A stretch of DNA of 64,000 nt from Mesorhabditis belari (GCA_958450365.1 CAUEEP010000730.1:1970001-2034000); one strand, 5' to 3'; shown: positions 51,276 through 63,585, counted from the stretch's first letter. The notes: a model not told the origin generated them from the letters alone. Made by a program: numbers and translations.

Positions 51276-52320
51276 TCAATGTTTTTTTTCTCTCTCATCG
51301 ATCCAAAATTGCTGTCCGAAATGCTCACATAATCATCCACAATTTTTATCATCTTTTTCTTCATTCATTCATTCACGATCTCTCAGCTGACAGGTAAACT
51401 CAACTAGCAAATCCTTTTCTCATCAATTTCATCATTTTCTCATTTTGTACCTGTAAATGGATGCCGGGTTTTTCCATATTCCAATGCTGTCCATTCCCCT
51501 ATGTACAGTCAAAGATCTAGTCGTGTTTTTGCCTGAATCTCTTCATTTTCTTTGATTCAAATCATACGCGACAATGAAATCCTGAAAATCATCTATGGTT
51601 GTGATTATATTTTTTGGTTTGCCATTAATTTTTCGTTCAGAGTACATATGTTACATACGATTTTGAAACCTTTTATCTTCGAAACCTCTTTTTTTTACCT
51701 AGAAAAGTCATTTCACAAAAAAATTTCCACCAAATCTAGTCAAAAAAAACACAATTCTAGTTTTGTTCAGCACTTTAGTACCTTAATGGAAGGTTTATCT
51801 TAAAACTATCGAAATTACACCCTTTTTATTCATTAATCAAATTTAAAACAATAGTTTATAAAAAACAAAAGAAATGCATCTTTTTTCAATTTTAAAGAAA
51901 CTTGTGCAAAAACCATAATTTGTTTAGTAATTTAGTGATTCTAATGCATAAACATTATTCTGTTAAAAAGGTTTCAAAATCGGATGTAACACATATACGC
52001 CTAATAAATGTCTGAAATTTATGAAGTTGTGCAGAACGAATTTTATCTAAAATCAACAACGCATTCCCACATCGTACAAACAATTTTTAAAACCCAAACA
52101 AAAATTCAGCAGACAAACGACTTAAGCCCAAAATAACTAGAAGCAATATTTCATACTAGCAATACTTTGGAATAAATAGAAACCGCTTTTAAATCGAAAC
52201 AAAGGGTAACAAAAAAGAAGAGATAGAAGAAAAAGAAATTATATTAAAGAAAAACACCAGAGAAACGCACCTTACGAATTCCAAGATATGCCATGTATAT
52301 CACAAAACGAGATGAGATCA
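51276..52320. other. cmk-1 3' region and intergenic DNA
   Basis: AT-rich, with no recognisable exon. Ends at the stop codon of the convergent imp-2 gene. The ORF at 51552-51803 shows no family resemblance. Confidence 0.55.
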
Positions 52321-54891
52321 TCAATTTTTCTTTTTGTCATCAGAAACTTTCTTTTTCTTGGAATCCTCGTCTTTTTCGATCAAATGCTCTTCATCGTAGT
52401 TCCACAACTCGCTCAATTCACCTCTGAAAAAAAAAATTAAATGAATACGGTAATGAAATTATTCTATTTAAAAATTTTAGTTCAGCGAATTGAAAACCCT
52501 GAAACGAGCTATCAAAAAAAAAGATACCTGATAACGGCTAGGACAAGAGGAATGAGAAGACAAGTCGGTACAAGATACAATAACGCTGGTTGAGCACGCT
52601 GAATAGATCATTTATACCTTCAATCAAAGTGTTAAATAGATACCTTGAAGTGGTGCATCACAGCCATTGTGATGAACAATCCCAACATGTAGGCGATGAT
52701 GGTAGTGGCAAAGTAGTAACTGGAAAATAAACACTTATTATCAGCTCGTAAATATAAAGTTTTTAAACATTTCCGCGCACAAGATATAACTTATTCTAGA
52801 GTTTAGAAAAGTGAAAACTATTTATATATCTAAATCCAACCGTCCTTTCAGCGGTCCTTTGGCCTTTTCTCCAGACTTTTCTCCCAACCGTTGGTCGAAT
52901 CTGCGCAAGAGTGCAATGAAAATACCAGGGATTACAATGTCACCAAGACCTAAACAACAACCTTATTTCATAGGAGGAATATTTCTTACCGAGCATCGAA
53001 TGTTTGCTGGCTTCCAACCATCCATTTTGGAAGATATCTTGTGGGAATTGCAAAAGAATTGGAGCATCGATTCCCTAAAGACAAGCCGTAAATTTTACCG
53101 TCTATTGTGTTTTAGTCAACAAATTTGATAATTTTCGAATTCTACGTGGTATTCTCAAAAAACTTACCTTAGCTACAGATGTCATCACATCAGTGGCGAA
53201 CACCCAGAAAATGTCGTATATGAAGAGACCAGAAAGCAAAAGACTTCCTGCCTAAAAATAAAATAATTTTTATTCTTTTCCTGAATTTCAAAAATCGACC
53301 CTACCGCAAAATGTACATGTTAAATTAAATTCACCTTGAAAGAGCTAAGATGCAAATTCTCGATTCCAAAAATGGAGAAAGCAACGCCCAACAAATTATT
53401 TGTAACCCAGTGTCTAAAAACAAAATTATTTAGAAACCTTAAACAAAAACAACCTTCGGTACAGGTGGGAAATTCCAACGGGGATGCACATCAAGATTCC
53501 AATGATATCGTGCGAATCGACTTCAATTTTCATCAGATACTCCTAAAATAAAATTAAAGAAGTTAAATAATCAAAGTGTCTTTTATAATTTAAGCCTATA
53601 ATTAAATCAATCTTTCCCGATCTTACTGTGGTCGATTTAACACGCGATCTCTTGCTACTAATAGTAATACGTAAAATTTTAAATCAATCCAAATAAACTT
53701 ACCACATCCCGCTTGGTTGCATCCTCAATATCTCCTTGATCCATTTCCTTTTTGCCCTTTTTCAAGGAGAGCAAGTAAGATGTGTTCTTTCGCGGCCATC
53801 TAAATAATTGCTTGAATTCGACAATTGATCACATTTTACCTATCTCCAATTGGAAGAAGACGCAAAATTCGTTGATAAATTGGCTTCAGAATAGCGGCAA
53901 GCGATACACAACCTAAGACATAATGATTTGTATAGCAACATTAGTTAGGCATTAAGCATAATTTTTAAAAGTGCCAAAACTTCTCGTCCAACCTAGCATT
54001 AAATACTCACCTTCAAAGCAAAGAAAAACGAGAAGGAAATACATGAAATGTTGTTTGGTGATTGTTGGAATGTACTCGAGCAAGAACTTTGCATTTTCGG
54101 GTGTCTAAAAAATGAAAATAACAAAAAAAACTAGGTAAATATCTTAGACAGTGAATGCGTTTGCAACTAACCACTGCCTCTAGTTTTTGAAAGAGACTCG
54201 TCGATCCCTCGCCGGGAAGAAGCGTCTTATTCAGTCGTTCAGAGATGTGAGCTGGAAGATGTACCGATAAAAATCCCAGCAGCCACTCTTTTCCATCGGG
54301 TCTAAAAATACAATAATAAACAACTCTACTTTGAAAGCCCACTTAAAGAAGATATAAAGCGAGAAGAGCACAATCGATGCGGTCAATGGGAATTTCCTTG
54401 CCTCAGAGATTGTAATTGACGTCTAAATGAAAGTTGAATGAAAGTTATTTGTAAAACAATTCAAATCAACCAAGTCTTACTTCAACTAATCGCTTTTTCG
54501 CAATCAATCGTTTCACAAAAGATGCCGAGTTTATTCCTCCCCACACAATGCACAGCAACGACAATCCATAGAGCGCAAGAGAAGCAGTTGCCTAAAAATT
54601 GAAGATAGAAATAATCTAATACATTTAAAACGTCAGTTCTATCTGTCTGCCTGCCTGATATCTTAAAACTTTAAGCTAGAGCTACAAAAGCTTTCATAGT
54701 TTAAAAAAATATTAACCACACAATTCGAAATAAAGACTAAGCATTTGAGAAAAGATTTGAAACTAAATAAGGACGACTCGGCCTTGACAAAACTTTCAAA
54801 AACAAAATGTTACCTGTTCAGCAAAGGTGAAAGTGACGTTCGCGGTCGGGTTCCCAGCATCGAGTGATGGCGATGGAGTCGTTTCCGCCAT
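52321..54891 (-). CDS. imp-2: Signal peptide peptidase, ER intramembrane aspartyl protease (IMP-2)
   Basis: About thirteen minus-strand exons run from the ATG at 54889-54891 to the stop at 52321. The ATG follows a TTTTCCAG acceptor by one base. Catalytic motifs: YD in GLFIYDIFWVFATDVM (exon about 53171-53252), GxGD in SMLGLGDIVIPGIFIALL (exons joining at about 52995 and 52957), and the PAL motif in QPALLYLVPTC. The segment HWVTNNLLGVAFSIFGIENL precedes the YD helix as in all SPPs. N-terminal NPTANVTFTF has a possible N-glycosylation site, as known for SPP. The C-terminus KKKN fits a KKxx ER-retention signal. SPP cleaves signal peptide remnants and type II membrane proteins in the ER membrane. 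From memory, the C. elegans orthologue (T05E11.5) is required for moulting. It shares an upstream region with the ER chaperone gene enpl-1. Confidence 0.95.
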
Positions 54892-55424
54892 CCTGGAAAA
54901 TAGTAATACGATTACGATAAAATATGACAAATAAACAAAAGGAAAAAAAAATAAAACAGAGATTTAATGCTTAATAAAAGTATCTGCGGTAATTTTAAGC
55001 ATGTAATGTTGGGTCTCCACGTCGGCCGAAAGACGACAAAATGTGTCGAAGTAGTGATTGGTTAAAGGGGAAAGAGTAGTGATTGGTCCACACAAGCACA
55101 CTGACACGCCCACTCTTTTTGAGATTATCCCTTTGGCGATCCACTTGGGTATTTGAATGCCATACTAACAAGCTTTGTTTCCGCTAGCGCGCAGTTTAAA
55201 ATCGAGTATTTATTTGCTTTTTTGGATATTTTTTAACTTTTAGCCATTACCGAATCAATTACTGGAAATTTCCCTTTAGGCAACGTCGCCGTATTTGCCG
55301 GGAAGTGGGCGTGGCTTGGGTAAGCACACGTCGGACAAAACGCCTCTCTTTGAGTGTTGAGAGATAACCGTCACCAGAACTTTCTTTCTCTTGGGCCACC
55401 CTTTGAGATCATTTTGGTTCGAAG
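54892..55424. promoter_or_regulatory. Bidirectional promoter of imp-2 and enpl-1 with UPR-like sites
   Basis: 533 bp between start codons. CCACGTCGG at 55017-55025 (reverse complement CCGACGTGG) and CACACGTCGG at 55325-55334 hold ACGT cores close to the XBP1/ATF6 consensus TGACGTGG. ATTGGTCCACA at 55082-55092 differs by one base from ERSE-II (ATTGGNCCACG). Enpl-1-type genes are classic unfolded-protein-response targets, so these are good candidates; function is inferred. Confidence 0.45.
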
Positions 55425-58400
55425 ATGCGTCGCTCGTCGGCCATCATCCTTCTATCTGTTTTTCTTTTGTCTATAGGTAAGTGAATTGTTACATGTCTCC
55501 TCAGGTTAGTTCCGCCCAAATACCCGAAAAATTCTCTATAGAGGATTTTCTCATGTTTCTCAAGATACAAACTGAGGTAAATGTCCTGACTAAATATCTT
55601 GAGAAACATATGGTTGCCTTTTTCGCTTTAAAAGCCCGTTTGAGAAGTTCATCCTAAAGTCAAGCATCGTCAATGTCCATTTAAAAAGTTCAATCATAAA
55701 ATAAAACTTTTCAGCCCTCTACCCATCACTCGTTCAAGCCGAAGATGAGGTGGACAATGTGAACGGAAAAGTGAACACTGGAAAAGGAACCGGAACTGAT
55801 CAGGATACAGTAGCAAGGTCAGTTTATAACTATGTATGCAAAAAAGAGATAAACTATGAAAACCGTGGAAGGTAATTTGATAGCCGCTCATAGAGTTACT
55901 CTAGGTTTAGAAAGATAAAGCGTAAATTCGGAAATCCTTTCTTTTGATACTTGTGCGCAAAACGAGGGTCACTATTTTTGTATTTTATCATGCGATTCTA
56001 CAATTTCCATATCAAGATCCACCGTTTTTTTCTATCAGTCGGAATTGTAAGCAGTCCGAACGTCACCGTTGTTGTCACTAAATCACTTCCCTTAAATTGT
56101 GAAAGTATTAAGACGGATGGGGGAGATGGATGGGAATTATTTGTCGTGCCTGGGTACGCGACCGTCACCCACTATTTGCACGTTGACCGTCTCTTACTGT
56201 CTATAGAAGATCGGCGAAGTGAGAGGGGGTTTTTCTTTCTCTCAATCAACGATCCCCTCTATGGAGTCTCTCTAACGACTCTTTTTCTCCTCCTTTTCTG
56301 CTTTTCTCTTTCGTGGGTCGATAGGTCGGACAAGCCTCTCTCACGGTCAGCTCTGACCCCGCGATGACCCCTCGAAAATCTTAAGCCGCGACAAAATGGG
56401 GTTGCCTTACTCGAGAATTGACTGTGAAAAAACAGAATAAAAAGTATAATTGAAAATGTGAACATTAGCGAAAATGAAGAACCGGTATAACAGCTATTTA
56501 AGTCAGAAGAAATTAATCCTATGCTAGCGCTAGTCAACAAAAATCTTGTGTTTTTCAGAGAAGAAGAAGCTATCAAACTCGATGGACTTTCCGTGGCTGA
56601 GGTTAAAAAGCTTCGTGCCGCCGCCGAGAAGCACGAATTCCAAGCTGAGGTCCGATACACCAACTTACATAACTAACAACTCAAAATACAACAACCAAAT
56701 TCTTTTTGCAGGTGAATCGAATGATGAAATTGATCATCAACTCCCTTTACCGAAACAAGGAAATCTTCTTGAGAGAATTGATCTCAAATGCTTCAGATGC
56801 TCTGGATAAGATTCGTCTTCTTTCACTCACCGATCCTGATCAATTGCAGGCAACTGAAGATCTCAGCATTCGAATCAAGGTTTTGAGCAACTGAAACAAC
56901 ACCTAGAAAATTTATTTCAGGCCGACAAAGACAACAAATTGCTTCATATCATCGATACTGGAATCGGAATGACCAAGAAAGATATGATCAATAATCTTGG
57001 AACGATTGCCCGATCGGGAACTGCCGAATTCTTGTCGAAACTGATGGACTCGTCAACATCTCAAGAACAACAACAGGTAAACGAGGATTAGGATTAAAGC
57101 AATACTAGTCATTCAGCCTCAATTCTGAATAGTCATAATAATAGCTCACTCTTTGATTCTGATGGTGAGCAATAATTTTTAGGATCTGATTGGACAATTC
57201 GGAGTCGGTTTCTACTCGGCTTTCTTGGTTGCCGATCGCGTTGTTGTCACATCAAAAAATAATGATGATGACCAATACATTTGGGAATCCGATTCTGCCA
57301 GCTACTCAATCACCAAAGATCCACGAGGACCTACTCTTAAGGTTTCGAGATTCACAAAACAATTCCAACTCAATCTTTTAGCGTGGTACTCATATCACTT
57401 TATATCTGAAAGAGGAAGCTCTCGATTTCCTTGAGCCAGAAACTGTCAAGAACCTCGTTCACAAATACTCGCAATTCATCAACTTCAACATCTATCTCTG
57501 GCAAAGCAAGACCGAAACTGTTGAGGTTTGGCTTTACTATTTTTGCACAACAATTTCTCTCAAAGACAATCTATTGAAGCCTTAGAACAAAATCAATTTA
57601 GGAGCCCGTTGAAGAAGAAACCAAAGAAGATGGAGCTGTCGAAGAAGAAAAAGAAGAGAAAAAGACAAAGAAAGTCGAGAAAACAACATGGGATTGGGAG
57701 AAAGTGAATACAGTGAAACCGATTTGGATGAGGAAATCATCCCAAGTTGAAGATGAAGAGTACAATGAATTCTACAAAAGTGTTACAAAGGTTAGTGAAT
57801 GGCATGTTTCTTGTCTAATCATTATTCAAGAATAAATAAATTCAAGACCTAAAAACTAAAGCTATAACTTTTGAGGATTCGTCGAAACCCCTTGCCCATG
57901 TGCACTTCAATGCAGAGGGTGAGGTTTCATTCAAAGCGATCCTCTACATTCCATCCTCGTCACCAGCTGACATGTTCCAAAATTATGGAAAAGTAAGAAA
58001 GAAACTATTTTTAAAAAACTAATCTGTTATTCAGGTCATTGAAAACATCAAACTCTACGTTCGTCGTGTTTTCATCACTGACGATTTCGCTGACATGATG
58101 CCCAAGTACTTGTCGTTTATTCGAGGAATCGTTGACTCGGATGATCTCCCATTGAATGTCTCTCGTGAAAATCTTCAACAACACAAACTTTTGAAGGTAA
58201 AACAGAAACCCAGTGCTGATCTAGCTATTCATTTATAGGTAATCAAGAAGAAACTTGTCCGCAAAGTATTGGACATGATCAAGAAATTGGAAGGAGAGCA
58301 ATTTGACAGCTTCTGGAAAGAATTCTCAACGAATATCAAGCTTGGTGTTATGGAAGATCCATCAAACAGAATTCGATTGGCGAAAATCTTGCGATTCCAG

Positions 58401-59851
58401 GTAAATTTGAAAACAATATAGAGAAAAAGAATATTTTATTTAGTCATCAAACGAAGGAGAGAAATTGACATCATTAGCTGAATATGTTGAGAGAATGAAA
58501 GAGAAACAAGAGCATATCTTCTATATGGCGGGAACATCAAAGAAAGAAGTCGAAACGTCTCCATTCGTTGAGAGACTTTTGGCTAAAGGATATGAGGTTA
58601 GTTTGAAAATAGGAAAACTTTTAAATCCTTTATCATAATCTTTTAAATAACTATGACTTTCATAAACCATTAGAACTATTTGCTCAAATCAATTAGATAA
58701 TCAATCAATAGATAATCAAACATGAGTCTTGTTCTCTTGTCTTATGACTCTAAACAATCCATTTAAAGGTGTTGTTCCTGACTGAGGCTGTTGATGAGTA
58801 TTGCATCCAAGCAATGCCCGAGTTTGAGGGAAAGAAATTCCAAAATGTCGCCAAAGAGGGTATGAAGATCGAAGAAGGAGAAAAGGTAATTGGAAAATAA
58901 AAGAAAATGATAAAATTTATGTGTTTTCAGGGAGAAGAGACGTTGAAAGAGTTGGAGAAAGAGTTTGAGCCATTGACGACCTGGTTGAAGGATCAAGCAT
59001 TGAAAGATCAAATCGACAAAGCTGTCGTCTCTCGGCGATTGGTTCGTTCTTTTTTTCCTAACTTTCCAAGTGCTTAACAAAAGCATAAAATCCTCAGCAG
59101 TTCTTAGATAATGGAATCTAACCAGTGTTAGTTCAATCAGTAAGTGCGAGCTTCCTATTGCTTACTTTCAGGTGAAATCCCCGTCAGCCCTTGTTGCATC
59201 AAACTATGGATGGTCTGGCAATATGGAGCGAATCATGAAATCTCAAGCCTATGCCAAAGCCAAAGACCCAACTCATGACTTTTATGCAAACCAGAAAAAG
59301 ACTTTCGAGATCAACCCACGCCATCCTGTTGTTAAGGTACATTGGACATACCACAAGAATCGTTTAGCAACGTGTCCTTACTCTAAAGTTCTTACGATAA
59401 GACTTTTAAATCTTTAGGAACTTCTTCGTCGCGTTGAAGCCGATAAGGAAGATCAAAAGAGCTTTGACACGGCAAAGCTTCTTTTCGAGACAGCCACATT
59501 GAGGTGAGTGAAGAAGAAAATGGGAAAAAGAAAAGACAAATAAAGACAGAGTTAATGAGCAAGTTTCAGATCCGGCTTTTCTCTCGACGATCAAATCGGT
59601 TTCGCTGAACGAATTGAGGCGGTGATTCGACAGAATTTGGATGTGTCCCATGATGCTGAGGTAAGGAAAAAGGGATTATGAATAAAATTGAAAGTGGAGA
59701 GCTTTAAGAGTTGAAATGAAAGTGCTTTTTAAGAATTTTCATAAAACGATCATAATTTCAGGTGGATGCCGAGCCTGAACACGAGGAGACAGTCGAAGAG
59801 AAGAAACAAGAAGAAGAGGTGAAAGTCGAGGAGGAACACTCGGAACTCTAG
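55425..59851 (+). CDS. enpl-1: Endoplasmin/GRP94, ER Hsp90 chaperone (ENPL-1)
   Basis: Eighteen exons in perfect phase give 771 aa: 55425-55476, 55715-55817, 56559-56649, 56712-56879, 56921-57076, 57183-57341, 57382-57525, 57602-57790, 57876-57992, 58035-58196, 58239-58400, 58444-58596, 58769-58885, 58931-59041, 59172-59336, 59418-59503, 59570-59660, 59762-59851. Signal peptide [17 protein letters not shown] then ALYPSLVQA. The GRP94 pre-N region precedes the GHKL ATPase: [41 protein letters not shown]. An acidic/basic linker ([20 protein letters not shown]) leads to TTWDWEKVN…IWMRK; the middle-domain Arg loop is in [14 protein letters not shown]. The acidic C-terminus ends HSEL, an ER-retrieval signal variant of KDEL/HDEL. 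AATAAA is at 60277-60282. Role: ATP-dependent folding of secretory proteins. Intron 2 (741 bp) has no recognised content. Confidence 0.97.
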
Positions 59852-60484
59852 ATAAATAGATTCGCAATTTCCCCTATTCAATCCCATCAATCATATCTGG
59901 GCAATTTCTATACGAGTATCGAAGTGATTTTATTCTCATTTCTTTTTCTTTTTTCCTCTTTCTCATTCGCTCAAAAATGGTTGTTTCATTTCCTTTGATT
60001 GAATACTTTTTTTGTGATTGGGCATTATTTCTATCTCTTCCAAATGATCTACCCTTACAAAACGAACCTCTTTTCACCACAAAAGCTTTGTGTGTTTTTT
60101 GAAAGCAATTTTTCATAGCTGTCCATTCATTAACAGACAGACATTTAACAGACAAATTCATCCAGATATGAGAAATACACAAGCTTTACAAAAGAGAGTT
60201 TTTTTCGGTAAAAACAGGGCGGTTTTTTAATTTCTCTTTTTTTTCCATTCTTGTGATACGGTTTTCACTCTTCCCAAATAAAATATACCTGCAAATGTTT
60301 GAAGTAACACCCAAATGTACAAATCATGAAACCTATCTTTAAAATGCGCCTATCTTAAAAAGAAAAAACAAGTTGACAAGTTCATTTCTTAAAGTACTTA
60401 TTTGATTTTACCTCTTAAAAGTTTAACAGGTGATTAAAATGCGATTCAAACATCAATAGAATGTAGAATTTGCCTGCTTCTCGG
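59852..60484. other. enpl-1 3' UTR and short intergenic region
   Basis: Contains the enpl-1 polyadenylation signal (60277-60282). No coding exon recognised. The next gene is on the same strand about 630 bp downstream, too far for a typical nematode operon spacing but not excluded. Confidence 0.6.
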
Positions 60485-61596
60485 ATGAGTGAAACGGATG
60501 AAGAGGCCGACTATCAAACAGTGGCCACTAAAGTTGCAGGTGAGATTGTGCAAGCAAAAAACTAATGCACGTACACTCTGCATAATGAACTCACTATACG
60601 GACGGAGTGCAAGAAGAAGTATAAGCATTAGAAATATAAATTTGAACACTTGAGTATAATGTCATTTGCAGAAGTGACCCTCGAATCAGACTCGCTTCCC
60701 GAGACACCCAATGCTCGAAAAGTGAGGAGGCGACGAAAAGCAAAAAGTCGGCCAAAGCAAATGGAGGTTTGGTAGAAGCAGTGCATTTTTATCTTATTTT
60801 CTCGTAAATCATAAAATTATAAAGTACCAACATTTTGCAGGTGGATCCACCCGTTCTACTCGGTCCGCCACGTGACGTTCGACGATCGCATGACTTGGGT
60901 GAGTTGAAATGCAAATTTGTTTATCAGAGAGTCGATAATCATTGCAATTACCTATATCACAAAGTTTATAGGATCTCAAATGGACTGGCAAGTCGAAGAA
61001 TCGGATATTTACTCATCGGATTCCGCATCAGAGAGAAATCAAGACGCTGACGACGAACAAAGTGATTGGGTTGGATATGTGGTTGAACATGATGAGGTAA
61101 AGAATATTGCCAGTGATGTGATGAAGATAACAATGCGTCAGATTAAGCTTTCTCAGTTGTTCATTTAAATGCAAAACTGGAATTTCCAGGTAGATCTGGT
61201 AGGCACATCTTCAGCGAGTTTGGAGAGACGGCGCCGAATCGGGAAACCCTCAACAGCGATGTCCGTCATACAAAGTAAACTTGAAAAGTTAGTTTTTTTA
61301 TTGAAAGTGATTAGTTCAAATGATTGAAGCATCAAAAGCACACTCGCTTTTTCAGATTTTCGAAAGATCCCGGATGCTCAGAGCTCTCGATCGATATTCG
61401 CGTAAAAGAGCGAACACAAACCGCACAAGTCTGCTCAAAATGAGCAAGTCTCTCAAGGTTTCTATTATTTCAGTTCAGTCGCTTCTTGCAACTCTACAAA
61501 TTGGAGGTGATACGACGCCAGAGGGGAACAGTTGTGTTGAGGAAAAGACGGCCACCCAATCCACCCGTACCACCACTCACTCCAACGAGTACTTAG
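60485..61596 (+). CDS. GPATCH2/GPATCH2L-like protein
   Basis: Seven exons in phase: 60485-60539, 60672-60766, 60841-60898, 60972-61096, 61190-61287, 61356-61428 and 61474-61596 (208 aa). It is acidic at the start (MSETDEEADYQ), then very basic (KVRRRRKAKSRPKQME). The segment SDSASERNQDADDEQSDWVG is the mark of the family: GPATCH2L and GPATCH2 carry a GDDEQSDWF(Y)-type motif. ASLERRRRIGKPS and the FSRFLQLYKLE helix follow, and the tail is Pro-rich (RRPPNPPVPPLTPTST). No G-patch is seen, as in GPATCH2L. GPATCH2 proteins are nuclear and linked to pre-mRNA helicase DHX15, but without a G-patch that role is uncertain. If the last donor (after TAQ, 61428) is not used, the protein ends three residues later at VCSK. 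Confidence 0.7.
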
Positions 61597-61644
61597 CGTC
61601 GATTACTATAGTATTATACATTAGTGCACCTAGTTGCAACTAGC

Positions 61645-61725
61645 ACATGGGCTAAATTGCAGCTATATTTTATTATCGTGTACACTTGACGTGAAATTTG
61701 TCATTGATCGAAATTATTTGGTATC
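61645..61725. repeat. Local duplication, copy 1
   Basis: GCTAAATTGCAGCTATATTT, then ATCGTGTACACTTGACGTG and AAATTATTTGGTA, are repeated at 63487-63585 in the same order and orientation. This is 50-130 bp beyond the GPATCH2-like stop codon. Copy 1 is cut at the TA of TTTGGTA by the mariner-type element that follows. Confidence 0.8.
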
Positions 61726-62155
61726 AGGCTGTCCAGAGAGTCTTTTCGTTCCTTTTCGTACTTCCGTTTAAAACCAACAAATGCACCAATTGAACTATAG
61801 TTTGTTTCATTATAAAGGCCAATTATTTCTCTGCGAAATAACATTAAAAGGGGTTTAAAATGTCTTATGTCTGAATTTTTTTGGGAGCGTAAAGTCGGGT
61901 ATTCAAAAAGGGTGACGGCTCGACGATGTGGTTTAGACACTTTAGCTGAAGAAACCTATCTTATGTCTGGACAAAAAACACATTTTCACTCTCGAATTTG
62001 CGTGAAAGTGAACCGAAATTAACTTAAAAAGATGGGAAATTGAACAAAAATAAAAACTTTCTATTTAAGGTAAACCATAGGTTAGTTGGTGAATTGTTTG
62101 TTATTTGTCAACGGAATTACGAAAAGGAACGAAAAGACTTATTCACCAACCCAAT
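61726..62155. mobile_element. Mariner-type element remnant (GGCTGTCCAGAGAGTC ends)
   Basis: Left end TCAGGCTGTCCAGAGAGTCT, right end GAAAAGACTTATTCACCAAC CCAATA, imperfect inverted repeats. The interior shares a block with 3790-3890. No intact transposase frame. Confidence 0.65.
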
Positions 62156-62156
62156 A

Positions 62157-62688
62157 TTAGGTTGGACGAAAAGTCTTGTCCACTTTTTTAAAGGTTACTT
62201 TTTGAAATGAATAATGAACCAATCGATCTACGGTTTGTTTTATCAGAAAGTTCTATTATTTATTTAAAAATTGCTCTTTAAGAAACTCTGAAAAGCTCAC
62301 GTTAGTTCATTTTTTTAAAGATGTAAAGTCGAGCAGATAAAACAGCAAAAACGATAAAACTCAAGGTTCCGATTTGAGCACCTTTTGTCACAGAAATCTA
62401 TTTTGGTATCGAAAGACAAAAGATAGAAAATGAAAAGTTAGGAAAATAGACAAATTTTCATAACATTTCACCAAGCCGTTTTCATTCTATGTCCATTGTA
62501 AAGATTTTAGGAAAAACAAGAATTTCCGTTGAGATTTGCTTCAAAGCGGACTTAAATTTGCCTAAAAATGAGCCAAATGAAATCGTTAACCTTTTTTATT
62601 TAAAGCAAACCACACGTTGCTCGGCTAATTATTCATTTCTAAAAGGAAATTTCAAAAAGGCGGACAAGATTTTCCGGCGAAACCAATA
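62157..62688. mobile_element. Mariner-type element remnant (TTAGGTTGGACGAAAAGTC end)
   Basis: Starts TTAGGTTGGACGAAAAGTCT immediately after the previous element and ends GCGGACAAGATTTTCCGGCG AAACCAATA, its degenerate inverted copy. The two remnants are tandem, with two bases between them. Non-coding. Confidence 0.65.
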
Positions 62689-62696
62689 CAATTAGT

Positions 62697-63472
62697 GGGA
62701 GGTAGTCAAATGAGCGCCAACAATTGGGCGCCAATCATTTCAGCGCCAACGATTTGGCTCACGCTTATTTCAGCGCCACTCATTTGAGCGCCGTGCCAAA
62801 AATGACTGGAAAACAATCATTTGAGCGCCAAATTAAAAAGGCCTAAAAACGTTCATTTAAGCGCCAGGCCAAAAATGACTGGAAAACGTTCATTTCAGCG
62901 CGACTAAATTTTAATATTTTTGCTTTCTACGCTGCTTTTGCATGTTTTTTAGGGTTTTGCTTCTGTTTTTACACTTTTTTCACTCATTTGACCTAGGGCA
63001 CGGTAGTAGGCATCAAATGCGCGGAAAAAAATTGTTAGATTAGCTCGTATTTAAGGTTTTTTTGATGAAAATGTGTAAATTTGCTAGTTGTATGATATTT
63101 TTCCCCCAATAGCATGCTTTTTCACCGTTTCTTGCCGTTTTCGTTTACAATTTGCTTACAGTTAACATAGTTCTTTGCTTAGGCTCGTGAACTGCGCAAG
63201 AAGTGGCGAGACAAAGGAACACTCTGAGTCAAAGTAACGTTTTGTTCATGATTTATTTTGGTTTATTTTGCTGCCAAGAATTATTTTTATCTTTAGATGA
63301 TTTAGATAAAAACATACAGTAAAAACTTTGAGATCATGCAGAAAATGCAAAAATAACATGCATATACAGAATGGGCTGATTCGGCGCTGAAATGAATGTT
63401 TTCCAGTCATTTTTGGTGCGGCGCTGAAATGAACGCGCGCTGAAATGATTGGCGCTCATTTGACTACCTCCC
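62697..63472. mobile_element. Non-autonomous DNA element with 8-bp target duplication
   Basis: A 24-bp perfect inverted repeat starting GGGAGGTAGTCAAATGAGCG is present at both ends. It is flanked by exact 8-bp duplications CAATTAGT (62689-62696 and 63473-63480). Subterminal DNA is made of short units (CATTTCAGCGCC, CATTTGAGCGCC) that repeat several times on the left (62720-62905) and in inverted sense on the right (63375-63460). The interior is AT-rich without a coding frame. An 8-bp duplication with subterminal repeats fits hAT, P or Merlin; the GGG start argues against typical hAT ends. Confidence 0.85.
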
Positions 63473-63486
63473 CAATTAGTACATGT

Positions 63487-63585
63487 GCTAAATTGCAGCT
63501 ATATTTTGGTATCGTGTACACTTGACGTGGATTCTCGGTTCCATCTCGAACCCCAATTCTGTTATTGATCCAAATTATTTGGTAG
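63487..63585. repeat. Local duplication, copy 2
   Basis: Counterpart of 61645-61725, here with about 25 extra bases in the middle (GATTCTCGGTTCCATCTCGA region) and an uninterrupted TTTGGTAGTTCAC end. It therefore shows the pre-insertion state of the mariner site in copy 1. Confidence 0.8.

Noticed and set aside
55951..56367. 138-aa ORF inside the second enpl-1 intron
   Set aside because: No splice signals joining it to enpl-1, no own promoter or family; the flanking enpl-1 exons join cleanly without it.
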